Shown here piece by piece: positions 8,960-17,794 of a DNA stretch of 64,000 nucleotides (positions are counted from its first letter, which is position 1; every line of letters begins with the position of its first letter). The notes beneath the pieces are model-generated. The model ran no database searches. It saw nothing but the letters and a program-made list of their open reading frames with translations, and was not told the origin of the DNA. The position numbers were made by a program, and so were the translations under genes. This stretch comes from Arthrobacter sp. 18067 (lineage in GTDB: Bacteria; Actinomycetota; Actinomycetes; Actinomycetales; Micrococcaceae), in contig NZ_CACSJJ010000006.1 in assembly GCF_902706295.1 (NCBI RefSeq), positions 1-64,000 of the forward strand, given 5' to 3'.

Positions 8960-9032
8960 TGCCCTCGATAGGATTCGAACCTACGGCCTTCTGCTCCGGA
9001 GGCAGACGCTCTATCCCCTGAGCTACGAGGGC
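8960..9032 (-). tRNA. tRNA-Arg (anticodon CCG)
   Basis: 73 nt on the minus strand with a 7-bp acceptor stem GCCCTCG/CGAGGGC, discriminator A, D arm AGCTCAGGGGATAGAGC, anticodon loop CTCCGGA giving CCG, and T arm GGTTCGAATCC. The 3' CCA is not encoded. It reads CGG arginine codons and is followed at once by a strong terminator. There is no integrase or duplicated tRNA end nearby, so nothing suggests use as an attachment site in this window. Confidence 0.95.
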
Positions 9033-9152
9033 ATCCAGGGTTCCCTCCGTTGCCGGTGGGACGTCCTAGAGCTTAGCAGCCACTGCACCGCAAATGAAAA
9101 CCCGGCGCCGCAGTGCCAGGCCCAGCTCAGAGGCCTGCCAATCCGGACCCGG

Positions 9153-10655
9153 TCAGTACCCGGCGAACGAGTCGACATGCACCCGGCGTGCTCCCGCGCT
9201 TCTGGCCGCAGCGCGCAAGGAGTCAACGCTCGCCGGGGAGCCCGAGACAAACACTTCCCGGTCCGCGATGTCCGGAACCAACTCCGCCAGGCGCGCAGCA
9301 TCGATTCTGGAAGCGCCGGCGTCGAGCATGAACTCCGGGGGAATTGACCCGTCCGCGAGACGGGCGATGACCTTCGCTCCTGACGCTTCCAACTGCTCCA
9401 CGCAGGCCAACTCATCACGGCCCTTGGCCAGATACACCACCACGGTGTCGCGCGCCAGGGCGTCGGACGCCAGGTGCGACAAGAAAGGTGTGATGCCGAT
9501 TCCTGCAGCGATCAGCAGGACCGGCTTCCCGGCGTCGTGCGGCAAGAGAAAGTCTCCGCCCACGGCAGTTGCAGAGAGCTTGTCACCGGGCTTCAAAGCC
9601 ATCAACGCCTTTTTTGCCGTAGACAGCGGCTCTGCCGTACCAACTCCGAAAGTCACCTCAGGCGAACCGGGCGCGCTGGTGATGCTGAAGACACGCCGGC
9701 GGCCTTTGCCGTCGGAACCGGAATGCGGCAAATTGAGCTCCATGAACTGCCCGGCCGCAAACCGCACAGGTCGCTGCGGCTCAAACCTGAACTCCGTACT
9801 GCCCGGAGTGAGGGCACGCGAACCCTTGAACGTCAGCTCAACGCCGCCCCGCTGGCCCAGGAAGAAGGCCAGAAGGTTGCCGAGCAGCAGGGCCAGCTCG
9901 GGGGAGTTGGCAACGAAGCCGAAGTTGTAGGGAACCGCGAAGACAACACCCACGACGCCGGCAAGCGCCAACTGCTGCCAGCGGCGGGGAGGCAGGGTAA
10001 GCGGCTCAGAGAGCATGAAACCCACGAAGAACAGCAAGGGGCGCTGGGCCAGCGATTGCCACAACGCCTGCCCGAACGTCATGCTGCGGCTCAAGAGCTC
10101 CACCGTAATGATGGTGGTGGACGCCACCAGGAAAACCGCGGCCATCAGCAATTTCCGTGTGCGGTAGAGGACAATCAGCACGCCGGGGACCAAGAGCCAG
10201 AGCATTGCCGGGGTGGCGGCCCACCACGTGGCGATGTTCAACCCGGTCAGGCCCGTGATGAATGCCCCGGTCGCCGCTGGGTTGAAGATGTGCCGCCCGC
10301 GGAAAGCCAGTGCGTACTTGGACACGCTTGCCAACACGCAGGCCAGTGCTACACCCGTCATGTCGGTCAGCCCGAACGTCGGCCAGAACAGGAAATAGAG
10401 CAGCAACCCCGTAATCAGCGAGGACTCCGTGTGCGGTTTAACCCGGAAGACCAACGCGAGCAACCGGTTGGATGCGTAGGTCACCCCCAGGCAGAGTGCA
10501 AGGTGCACCAGCATCTCCGGGAGACCGAAGGTCAGCCATCCCAGGATATTAAGGAGCATGCTGTAGGCCACCAGCACACCCAGTACCCACAGAATCAAGC
10601 GGTACATCGTGAAGCGACCCAACCAGGTGTCCACCCGGGACTTAGCGGCAATCAT
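9153..10655 (-). CDS. NqrB/RnfD-like membrane protein fused to a flavin NAD(P)H oxidoreductase
   Basis: 500 residues. The first ~300 form a polytopic membrane domain of the NqrB/RnfD type (SSLITGLLLYFLF, FNPAATGAFITG). The last ~220 form a ferredoxin-NADP-reductase-like domain with the FAD motif RRVFSITSAP and the NAD(P)H motif LIAAGIGITPF; no 2Fe-2S domain follows. The likely role is to take electrons from cytosolic NAD(P)H and pass them through the membrane to an extracytosolic flavoprotein. It overlaps apbE by 4 bp and is the third gene of the flavinylation operon. The final electron acceptor is unknown. Confidence 0.85.
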   Translation of the reverse strand: MIAAKSRVDTWLGRFTMYRLILWVLGVLVAYSMLLNILGWLTFGLPEMLVHLALCLGVTYASNRLLALVFRVKPHTESSLITGLLLYFLFWPTFGLTDMTGVALACVLASVSKYALAFRGRHIFNPAATGAFITGLTGLNIATWWAATPAMLWLLVPGVLIVLYRTRKLLMAAVFLVASTTIITVELLSRSMTFGQALWQSLAQRPLLFFVGFMLSEPLTLPPRRWQQLALAGVVGVVFAVPYNFGFVANSPELALLLGNLLAFFLGQRGGVELTFKGSRALTPGSTEFRFEPQRPVRFAAGQFMELNLPHSGSDGKGRRRVFSITSAPGSPEVTFGVGTAEPLSTAKKALMALKPGDKLSATAVGGDFLLPHDAGKPVLLIAAGIGITPFLSHLASDALARDTVVVYLAKGRDELACVEQLEASGAKVIARLADGSIPPEFMLDAGASRIDAARLAELVPDIADREVFVSGSPASVDSLRAAARSAGARRVHVDSFAGY

Positions 10656-11524
10656 GTGAACAGTCTCCCCTCGAAACGGTTCGAAAACGTGGCGGCACCA
10701 CTGGAGGAAACCCTGAGCCAGGAGAAATCGAACTCATCCTGCAACCGGGCAGGTTCCAGCATGAACAGTGCCGTGGCCAACGCATCGGCCAATAGTGCGC
10801 TCGCAGCCATGGTCCACGTAGCCACCGTGGTCTGAATGGGCTTGCCAGTGGTCCCATCCAGGACGTGGTGCAGTCCATCACCCCAGGCCCGACGGTTGGA
10901 AGCCGAGGCACAGAGCGCGGAATTGTGGAGTTCAACGGTGCCGATGGCCTGACCGGGGTTGTAGGGGTGTTCCAAAGCGACTATCACAGGATCCGTTCCC
11001 GCGTGCAACATGTCGCCGCTGCCGTCCACCAGGAACTCAGCGTGGTCCGTTGAGCGAAGGACCTCGCCCAGGAGGTCCACCAGCTGCCCCTTTCCGGCGG
11101 CTCCAATATCCAGGACCACCGGCTCCTTGGCCGTCAAGGCCTCACCTGTCCACTCAAGGACGTCTTCCCAGCGGGGCGGAGGCTGGGGGCTTCCGGACGG
11201 AGCCAACGTGTATCCGGGATCGTAGCCAAGCCGTTCGAGGCTGCTGCCGATGAGCGGGGTCATGGCACCATCACTGAGCCGATACAGGGAGGCATAAACC
11301 TCCTGAAGGCCTTTGGCATGCCCGGGCAATGTGATCCTGCCCGGTCCACGGGAGAGACTGGACACCAAGGAATCTGCCCTGAACCGCGAATACGTCCGGT
11401 CATAATCACCCACTGTTTCCAACAGCTTGTTCCGCACCGCGGGTGCCAGCGGCTCCGGCGTCGAAATCTCCCAATGCGTGCCGATGCCTTCGAAACTGAA
11501 GTTGCTCCAGTCCGGATACGGCAT
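10652..11524 (-). CDS. apbE: FAD:protein FMN transferase (ApbE family)
   Basis: 290 residues. ApbE signatures are present: the early GTHWEIS strand, LDIGAAGKGQLVD, HHVLDGTTGKP and the metal/FAD-binding MAASALLADALATALF. The enzyme moves FMN from FAD onto a Thr of an FMN-binding domain, here most likely the lipoprotein encoded 4 bp upstream. The ATG at 11524 is the natural start; the open frame further upstream runs over the neighbour and looks non-coding. From either start no signal peptide is visible, which is odd for an enzyme whose substrate is exported. It overlaps the reductase gene by 4 bp. Confidence 0.9.
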   Translation of the reverse strand: MPYPDWSNFSFEGIGTHWEISTPEPLAPAVRNKLLETVGDYDRTYSRFRADSLVSSLSRGPGRITLPGHAKGLQEVYASLYRLSDGAMTPLIGSSLERLGYDPGYTLAPSGSPQPPPRWEDVLEWTGEALTAKEPVVLDIGAAGKGQLVDLLGEVLRSTDHAEFLVDGSGDMLHAGTDPVIVALEHPYNPGQAIGTVELHNSALCASASNRRAWGDGLHHVLDGTTGKPIQTTVATWTMAASALLADALATALFMLEPARLQDEFDFSWLRVSSSGAATFSNRFEGRLFT

Positions 11525-11528
11525 GGTG

Positions 11529-12020
11529 CTACTTGGCCTGGGACTTGATCTGCTCCACGGCGTCGTTGAATCCGCCGGAGGTGAGGGAGGAACCCGCCAC
11601 CTTGGAGACGTTGAGCTCATCGATGCTCTTGCCGACTATTTGCGCAGAAATACCACCGGCGAACTCGCCCTGGAACTTCTTGGTGTTCGGGTTGGACGGG
11701 TGGACCGTGATGTTCACAGCGGACACAGTGTCACCCGCGAGGGTGAGTTCCACGCCCACGGTCTCCTGACCGTTGGGGGAGGTATACGTGCCGTCGGCGC
11801 TGTAGGTTCCGTCCTTGTACGTGGTGGTGGCCGCGGCGGTGGAACCGGACGCGGTGGATGAAGTGGTGGGGCTGGATGTGCTCGCCTGGCCACCGTTCTC
11901 GCCGGCCGGCGTGGACTCCGTGGACGGCGACTGCGCAGATGGGGCGCAGGCGGCCACTGCACCGATGAGTGAAAGGCCGGCAACGCCGGCGTAGAGGCTC
12001 TTGCGGAGTGGCGTAGTCAT
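11529..12020 (-). CDS. FMN-binding domain lipoprotein
   Basis: 163 residues. The N-terminus MTTPLRKSLYAGVAGLSLIG with VAAC is a lipoprotein signal with a lipobox at Cys 25. A Ser/Thr-rich linker (about residues 28-65) follows, then an FMN-binding domain (YKDGTYSADGTYTSPNG ... VAGSSLTSGGFNDAV), in which the Thr of SLTSGG is the probable covalent FMN site. It would be anchored on the outer face of the cytoplasmic membrane as an electron carrier. It is the first gene of the operon with apbE and the NqrB/RnfD-like reductase. The ATG at 12020 was chosen because the signal peptide begins there; the ribosome binding site is weak. Confidence 0.87.
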   Translation of the reverse strand: MTTPLRKSLYAGVAGLSLIGAVAACAPSAQSPSTESTPAGENGGQASTSSPTTSSTASGSTAAATTTYKDGTYSADGTYTSPNGQETVGVELTLAGDTVSAVNITVHPSNPNTKKFQGEFAGGISAQIVGKSIDELNVSKVAGSSLTSGGFNDAVEQIKSQAK

Positions 12021-12225
12021 GGTTCTGCTCGTTTCAACTGGACAAGAAATGCTCAATGGACTGGGTTTCCCGGGATGACCGACGAGGCCACCTCCTACGT
12101 CTTCACAACGTTGAATTCAGCGTAATGGTTCAGTCTGTGCCACCCGCCAGCCGATCCTGTGCGCTGGCTGTGACCAAACTATCCACATAAGCGACCCTCA
12201 ATTCCGCGACTTTGCGGGCCCCCGG

Positions 12226-12231
12226 TAGGCT
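12226..12231 (+). promoter_or_regulatory. -10 element of a leaderless promoter (argS)
   Basis: TAGGCT six bases before the GTG at 12238 with no ribosome binding site. The 217-bp gap between the FMN-binding lipoprotein and argS holds the divergent promoters; I see no other structure in it. Confidence 0.6.
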
Positions 12232-12237
12232 AGATGC

Positions 12238-13902
12238 GTGACTCCCGAAGAACTCTCTGCTGCCATATCCGCCTGCCTTAAGGACGCCGTCTCTAGCGGC
12301 GAAATCGCCTTGACGGAATCTGCCGTGCCTGACGCCGTGCGAGTGGAGCGACCCAAGAACCGGGATCATGGAGATTGGGCCACCAACATCGCCCTGCAGC
12401 TCTCCAAGCAGGCCGGTATGAATCCCCGCGAATTCGCCGGTATCCTCAGCAACCATCTGCAGGGCATTCCCGGTGTTACCGGGGTGGAAATCGCCGGTCC
12501 AGGTTTCCTGAACATCACCGTGGATGCTGCCACGGCCGGTGCCTTGGCCAAGGCCATTGTTGAGGCCGGTGCGGGCTATGGCACCAACCAGGCGCTCGCG
12601 GGCCGCGTGGTCAACATGGAATTCGTTTCCGCGAACCCCACTGGTCCGCTGCATATCGGACACACGCGCTGGGCTGCCCTGGGCGACGCCATTGCCCGTG
12701 TGTTGCGTGCCTCGGGAGCTGACGTCACCGCTGAGTACTACATCAATGACGCCGGCTCGCAAATGAACGTCTTTGCCAACTCGGTGCTTTCCCGCCTGCA
12801 CGGCCGGGGCGTTCCGGAGGGCGGCTACCCGGGCGAATACATCCGGGAACTGGGCGACGAGGTCCTGAAGGCCCACCCTGGCATCCGCGAACTGACGGAC
12901 GAAGCGGCCCTCCCCGTGATCCGGGCCGCGGCCTACGAGGCGCAGATGGGGGACATCAAGACCACGCTGGCAGACTTCGGTGTTGAGTTTGACGTCTTCT
13001 TCTCGGAAAAGGAACTGCACGACGCCGGTGCGATCGAATCGGCCGTTGCGCGACTTCGGGAGCAGGGGCACGTCTTTGACGACGGCGGTGCCGTCTGGTT
13101 GCGGACCACCGACTTCGGCGACGACAAAGACCGTGTGATGATCCGCGCCAACGGCGAACCTACCTACTTCGCTGCTGACGCCGCGTACTACCTCTCCAAA
13201 AAGGACCGCGGATTCACCGAAAAGATCTACCTGCTCGGTGCCGACCACCACGGGTACATCAACCGCCTGAAAGCCATTGCGGCCTGCGCGGGTGATGATC
13301 CCGAAGTCAACATCGAGGTCCTCATCGGCCAGCTCGTGTCCGTGAATGGCGCAAAGCTGTCCAAGCGCGCGGGCAACATCATCGAGCTCAAGGACCTCAT
13401 TTCCTGGCTCGGCAAAGACGCCGTCCGGTACTCGCTGGCCCGTTTCCCGGCCGACTCGCCGTTGACGCTGGATCCTGAACTGCTGAAGAAGCACAGCAAT
13501 GAGAACCCCGTTTTCTACGTGCAGTACGCCCATGCCCGGTCCCGCGGCACGGCACGCAACGCTGCCGAGGCCGGCGTCGAGCGCCAAATTGATGGGCAGG
13601 ATGCCTTCGACGCGTCGCTTCTTGACCACGCCACGGAAAACGAGCTGCTCTCCTACCTGGGTAGCTACCCGTCCATCGTGGCAAAGGCGGCCGAACTGCG
13701 CGAGCCGCACCGCGTCGCCCGGCACCTCGAGGTCATCGCCGGCGCCTACCACCGCTGGTACGACGCCTGCCGCGTTTCCCCGCAGGGCGACGATCCCGTC
13801 CTGGACGTCAACCGCACCCGGCTGTGGCTCAATGACGCCACCAGCCAAGTGCTTGCCAACGGACTCGAACTGCTGGGCGTCTCGGCGCCGGAACGGATGT
13901 AG
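12238..13902 (+). CDS. argS: Arginyl-tRNA synthetase
   Basis: 554 residues, class I synthetase. N-terminal Add1 domain, HIGH motif (TGPLHIGHTRW, about residue 140), KMSK-like KLSKRAGN, and the all-helical anticodon-binding DALR domain at the C-terminus. It charges tRNA-Arg in the cytosol. Translation probably starts at GTG directly at the mRNA 5' end. It opens the cluster argS-lysA-hom-thrC-thrB, and lysA follows after 4 bp. Confidence 0.97.
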   Translation: MTPEELSAAISACLKDAVSSGEIALTESAVPDAVRVERPKNRDHGDWATNIALQLSKQAGMNPREFAGILSNHLQGIPGVTGVEIAGPGFLNITVDAATAGALAKAIVEAGAGYGTNQALAGRVVNMEFVSANPTGPLHIGHTRWAALGDAIARVLRASGADVTAEYYINDAGSQMNVFANSVLSRLHGRGVPEGGYPGEYIRELGDEVLKAHPGIRELTDEAALPVIRAAAYEAQMGDIKTTLADFGVEFDVFFSEKELHDAGAIESAVARLREQGHVFDDGGAVWLRTTDFGDDKDRVMIRANGEPTYFAADAAYYLSKKDRGFTEKIYLLGADHHGYINRLKAIAACAGDDPEVNIEVLIGQLVSVNGAKLSKRAGNIIELKDLISWLGKDAVRYSLARFPADSPLTLDPELLKKHSNENPVFYVQYAHARSRGTARNAAEAGVERQIDGQDAFDASLLDHATENELLSYLGSYPSIVAKAAELREPHRVARHLEVIAGAYHRWYDACRVSPQGDDPVLDVNRTRLWLNDATSQVLANGLELLGVSAPERM

Positions 13903-13906
13903 GGCT

Positions 13907-15379
13907 ATGAACACAGACGCTGCGCACGCTTCACCGCTGGCTCCTGAATGGTTGGCCGTCCCTGAAGACCTCAATGCCCTGCAGGCGCCGATGTGGGCGG
14001 CCGGGGTTGAGAAGAACGACGCCGGCGAGGTCACCATTGACGGCATTGCCGTCAGTGAGCTCAAAGAACAGTTCGGAACTCCGCTGTTCGTCATGAGTGA
14101 ATCGGACTTCCGCTCCCGGGCCCGCGCATTCAAGGACGCCTTCGACGCCGCCTTTGCGGACATCTGCGGGGGAGTGGATGTCTACTATGCAGGAAAGTCC
14201 TTCCTCTGCACCGCTGTGGCCAGCTGGGTAGCAGAAGAGGGCCTCCGCCTTGATACGTGTTCCGGCGGCGAACTCGCTGTCGCTGCACGAGCAGGAATCG
14301 AAGGCTCAAACCTTGGGCTGCACGGCAATAATAAGTCGGACGCCGAGATCAACCGTGCCTTGGACATGAAGCTTGGCAGGATCGTGGTGGACAGCCTCGA
14401 CGAGCTCGAGCGTGTTGCCAAGATAGCGTCCAGCCGCGGCGAAGTTGCCAAGGTCATGCTGCGACTGACCCCCGGCGTGCATGCGCACACCCATGAGTTC
14501 ATTGCCACTGCCCACGAGGACCAGAAGTTTGGTCTGTCCATGGCAGGAGACTCCACCGAGGAGGCCGGTCTCTCGGCAGCTGAGGAAGCTGTGGCAGTTG
14601 CCACCTCGTACGCCAGCATCGAGTTGCTCGGCCTGCACTGCCACATCGGCTCGCAGATCTTTGAGCCGGACGGATTCGCCGTGGCAGCAGAGAAGCTCCT
14701 GGGCTTCCTTGCGGCCATGCAGGCCAAGTACTCAATTCTCCTGCCGGAACTGGACCTCGGTGGTGGCTACGGAATCGCCTATACGCCGGTGGACACCCCC
14801 CGCCCGCCGGCCGAGATCGCGCAGGCGATGGCCGCCGTCGTGCGTTCAAAATGCGCTGAGCTGGACATCACGCCGCCGCGCATCTCCATCGAGCCCGGAC
14901 GCGCCATCGTAGGCAGCACCACGTTCACCCTGTACGAAGTCGGCACCCTCAAGACCGTCCGAGTCGACGCCCCTGAGGGTGCGGAGGACCTGAAGAACGT
15001 TACGTATCCGCGCCGCTATGTGTCGGTGGACGGCGGTATGAGCGACAACGCCCGTCCGGTGCTGTACGACGCGGATTATTCGGCGATTTTGGCATCCCGT
15101 GACTCCTCAGCGGCTCCGCAGCTGTCCCGCGTAGTGGGCAAACATTGCGAGAGCGGCGACATAGTTGTTAGAGATGTATATCTGCCCGCGGACGTGGCAG
15201 CCGGTGATTTGCTCGCAGTACCGGGTACCGGCGCCTACTGCTGGGCCCTCTCCAGCAATTACAACTACCTGGCCCGGCCTGGCGTTGTCGCTGTACGCGA
15301 CGGAGCTGCCCGGCTGATTGTCCGCGGGGAAACCGAAGAAGATCTCTTGAACCGCGACATGGGAGTGCCGAATGTCTGA
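13907..15379 (+). CDS. lysA: Diaminopimelate decarboxylase
   Basis: 490 residues, a fold-type III PLP enzyme. Motifs: VYYAGKSFLC with the PLP Lys, the GLHCHIGSQIFEP segment, the Gly-rich LGGGYGI phosphate-binding loop and the YDADY region near the end. It decarboxylates meso-diaminopimelate to lysine, the last step of lysine synthesis. The frame is open far upstream inside argS, but the ATG at 13907, four bases after the argS stop, matches the family start. The gene overlaps hom by 8 bp. Confidence 0.96.
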   Translation: MNTDAAHASPLAPEWLAVPEDLNALQAPMWAAGVEKNDAGEVTIDGIAVSELKEQFGTPLFVMSESDFRSRARAFKDAFDAAFADICGGVDVYYAGKSFLCTAVASWVAEEGLRLDTCSGGELAVAARAGIEGSNLGLHGNNKSDAEINRALDMKLGRIVVDSLDELERVAKIASSRGEVAKVMLRLTPGVHAHTHEFIATAHEDQKFGLSMAGDSTEEAGLSAAEEAVAVATSYASIELLGLHCHIGSQIFEPDGFAVAAEKLLGFLAAMQAKYSILLPELDLGGGYGIAYTPVDTPRPPAEIAQAMAAVVRSKCAELDITPPRISIEPGRAIVGSTTFTLYEVGTLKTVRVDAPEGAEDLKNVTYPRRYVSVDGGMSDNARPVLYDADYSAILASRDSSAAPQLSRVVGKHCESGDIVVRDVYLPADVAAGDLLAVPGTGAYCWALSSNYNYLARPGVVAVRDGAARLIVRGETEEDLLNRDMGVPNV

Positions 15380-16688
15380 AGTGCGAACCTTGAAGGTGGC
15401 CCTGCTGGGCTGTGGCAACGTTGGGGCCCAGGTCGCGCGGATCCTGATTGACGACGCCGAGACCCTTGCCGCCCGCAGCGGCGCCCGCCTTGAGCTGTCC
15501 GGCATCGCCGTCCGCAACATCGACACCCCGCGTGATGTCGAATTGCCTCGTGAACTTTTCACCACGGACGCCGATACCCTCGTCAAGGATGCAGATCTGG
15601 TCATCGAACTTATGGGTGGCATAGAGCCAGCCCGGTCGCTGATCCTGACGGCCATCCAGAACGGCGCGTGCGTTGTCACGGGCAATAAGGCACTGCTCGC
15701 TCAGGACGGCCCCACCCTGTATGAAGAGGCCGACAAAGCCGGCGTCCAGTTGTCTTATGAGGCCGCGGTAGCCGGCGCCATCCCCATCCTGCGCCCCATT
15801 CGCGACAGCCTGTCCGGCGACCGCATCACTCGCGTCCTGGGCATCGTCAACGGCACCACCAACTTCATCCTTGACCAGATGGACACCACCGGTGCACAGT
15901 TCTCCGACGCCTTGGCCGAAGCCCAGCGCCTTGGATACGCCGAAGCAGACCCAACGGCCGACGTCGAAGGACATGATGCCGCGGCGAAGGCCGCCATCCT
16001 CGCGTCGCTGTCCTTCCACACCCGTTTCTCCCTGGACGATGTTTACTGCGAAGGCATCACCAAGGTCTCCGCTGCGGACATCGCTTCCGCCAAGGAAGCC
16101 GGATTTGTCATCAAGCTGCTCGCGATTGCCGAGAAGATCGACTCATCAGAGAACAGCAGCGGCATTTCGGTGCGCGTCCACCCCACCCTCCTGCCGCGCG
16201 AACACCCGCTGGCCGCAGTACGTGGTGCGTTCAACGCCGTCTTCATTGAAGCGGAGAACGCCGGTGAGCTGATGTTCTACGGCCAAGGCGCAGGCGGAAC
16301 GCCGACGGCCTCTGCCGTCATGGGCGATCTCGTCTCCGCAGCGCGGCGCCTGGTCCTGGGAGGCCCGGGCCGCACGGAAACCACCACGGGGTATGTCCCG
16401 GCCTTGACCATCGACGCCTCCGACACCAGCTACTACATCGGCTTGGACGTAGCTGACCAGGCCGGCGTTTTGGCGCGGATCGCGCACATCTTTGCGGAAA
16501 ACGGTGTCTCGATCGAGATCATGCGTCAAACGATCCACCGCGACTCTGAGTCGAACGTTGAATCGGCTGAGCTGAAGATCGTGACGCACCGTGCGTCCGA
16601 AGCTGCACTCGCAGCAACCGTCGAGGCCGTCAAGGGCCTGGACGTCATCAATTCTGTGACATCCGTACTGCGGGTAGAAGGGGTCTAA
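15372..16688 (+). CDS. hom: Homoserine dehydrogenase
   Basis: 438 residues. N-terminal NAD(P)-binding fold with GCGNVGAQVARIL, the central catalytic domain with YEAAVAGAIPILRPIR and the homoserine dehydrogenase signature GHDAAAKAAILA, and a C-terminal ACT domain (YYIGLDVADQAGVLARIA, from about residue 355) for threonine feedback. It reduces aspartate semialdehyde to homoserine. It is translationally coupled to lysA (8-bp overlap), and thrC begins right after its stop. Confidence 0.97.
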   Translation: MSEVRTLKVALLGCGNVGAQVARILIDDAETLAARSGARLELSGIAVRNIDTPRDVELPRELFTTDADTLVKDADLVIELMGGIEPARSLILTAIQNGACVVTGNKALLAQDGPTLYEEADKAGVQLSYEAAVAGAIPILRPIRDSLSGDRITRVLGIVNGTTNFILDQMDTTGAQFSDALAEAQRLGYAEADPTADVEGHDAAAKAAILASLSFHTRFSLDDVYCEGITKVSAADIASAKEAGFVIKLLAIAEKIDSSENSSGISVRVHPTLLPREHPLAAVRGAFNAVFIEAENAGELMFYGQGAGGTPTASAVMGDLVSAARRLVLGGPGRTETTTGYVPALTIDASDTSYYIGLDVADQAGVLARIAHIFAENGVSIEIMRQTIHRDSESNVESAELKIVTHRASEAALAATVEAVKGLDVINSVTSVLRVEGV

Positions 16689-17792
16689 GTGGCTCACCAA
16701 TGGCGCGGAGTAATCCGCGAATACGCTGATCGTTTGCCTGTAACGGAAGCCACGAAGGTCATTACCCTCGGCGAGGGCGGCACCCCGCTCGTCCACGCGC
16801 AGAAGCTCTCCGAACTGACCGGCTCGGAGGTCTACCTCAAGGTTGAAGGAATGAATCCCACGGGTTCCTTCAAGGACCGTGGCATGACCATGGCCATGAC
16901 GGCGGCTGTGGAAGCCGGCGCAAAGGCCGTAGTGTGCGCCTCCACGGGCAACACGTCCGCCTCCGCTGCGGCCTACGCCACGGCAGCTGGCCTCAAGTGC
17001 GCCGTGCTGGTTCCTGAGGGCAAGATCTCCATGGGCAAGCTGAGCCAGGCAATTGCGCACGGCGCCACGTTGCTCCAAGTGGACGGCAACTTCGACAACT
17101 GCCTGGACATCGCGCGCAAGCTTGGCGAGGCCTACCCGGTCTTCCTGGTCAACTCCGTCAACCCCGCGCGCATCCAGGGGCAGAAGACCGGCGCGTTCGA
17201 AGTGGTGGACTCGCTGGGCGATGCCCCGGACATCCACGTACTGCCCGTCGGCAACGCCGGCAACATCAGTGCGTACTGGAAGGGCTACAAGGAGTACTCC
17301 GCGCCCTTCGAGACCGCCAATGGAACGCTTCCTGCCGTGTCCACAAAGACGCCCATCATGTGGGGCTTCCAGGCTGCAGGTGCTGCGCCGTTCGTCGCCG
17401 GACACCCCATCACCGAGCCGGACACCATTGCCACTGCCATTCGCATCGGCAACCCGGCGTCCTGGGACACCGCCGTTGCAGCGCGCGACGAATCAGGCGG
17501 ACTCATCGAAGCTGTCACCGATGACGAGATCCTGGCCGCCCACCGCTGGCTGTCTGCGAAGGAAGGCGTTTTCGTCGAGCCCGGCTCGGCTGCCGGCGTC
17601 GCTGGGTTGATCAAGAAGCACGCCGCAGGCGAGGTGCCGGCGGGCAAGACGATCGTGATCACCGTTACCGGGCACGGACTTAAGGACCCCCAGTGGGCCC
17701 TCCGTACCGAGGACGGCAGCGATGTCCAGCCCGTCAAGGTGCCAAACGACGTCGTCACCGTTGCCGCGGAACTGGGACTGGAAGAAAACTAA
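16689..17792 (+). CDS. thrC: Threonine synthase
   Basis: 367 residues, a fold-type II PLP enzyme. The PLP Lys lies in [12 protein letters not shown] and the phosphate loop is [12 protein letters not shown]. It converts O-phosphohomoserine to threonine in the cytosol. The start is the GTG immediately after the TAA of hom; the product of that choice begins [16 protein letters not shown], as in other actinobacterial ThrC. thrB follows after two bases, so hom-thrC-thrB act as one unit. Confidence 0.97.
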   Translation: MAHQWRGVIREYADRLPVTEATKVITLGEGGTPLVHAQKLSELTGSEVYLKVEGMNPTGSFKDRGMTMAMTAAVEAGAKAVVCASTGNTSASAAAYATAAGLKCAVLVPEGKISMGKLSQAIAHGATLLQVDGNFDNCLDIARKLGEAYPVFLVNSVNPARIQGQKTGAFEVVDSLGDAPDIHVLPVGNAGNISAYWKGYKEYSAPFETANGTLPAVSTKTPIMWGFQAAGAAPFVAGHPITEPDTIATAIRIGNPASWDTAVAARDESGGLIEAVTDDEILAAHRWLSAKEGVFVEPGSAAGVAGLIKKHAAGEVPAGKTIVITVTGHGLKDPQWALRTEDGSDVQPVKVPNDVVTVAAELGLEEN

Positions 17793-17794
17793 GA

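Noticed and set aside
8960..9032. tRNA-Arg as an integration site
   Set aside because: No integrase, no repeated tRNA 3' end and no foreign-looking genes on either side.
12130..14163. 677-residue open frame antisense to argS
   Set aside because: It mirrors the strongly conserved argS gene; long antisense frames are common where GC-rich third positions avoid stops. No domain is recognisable.
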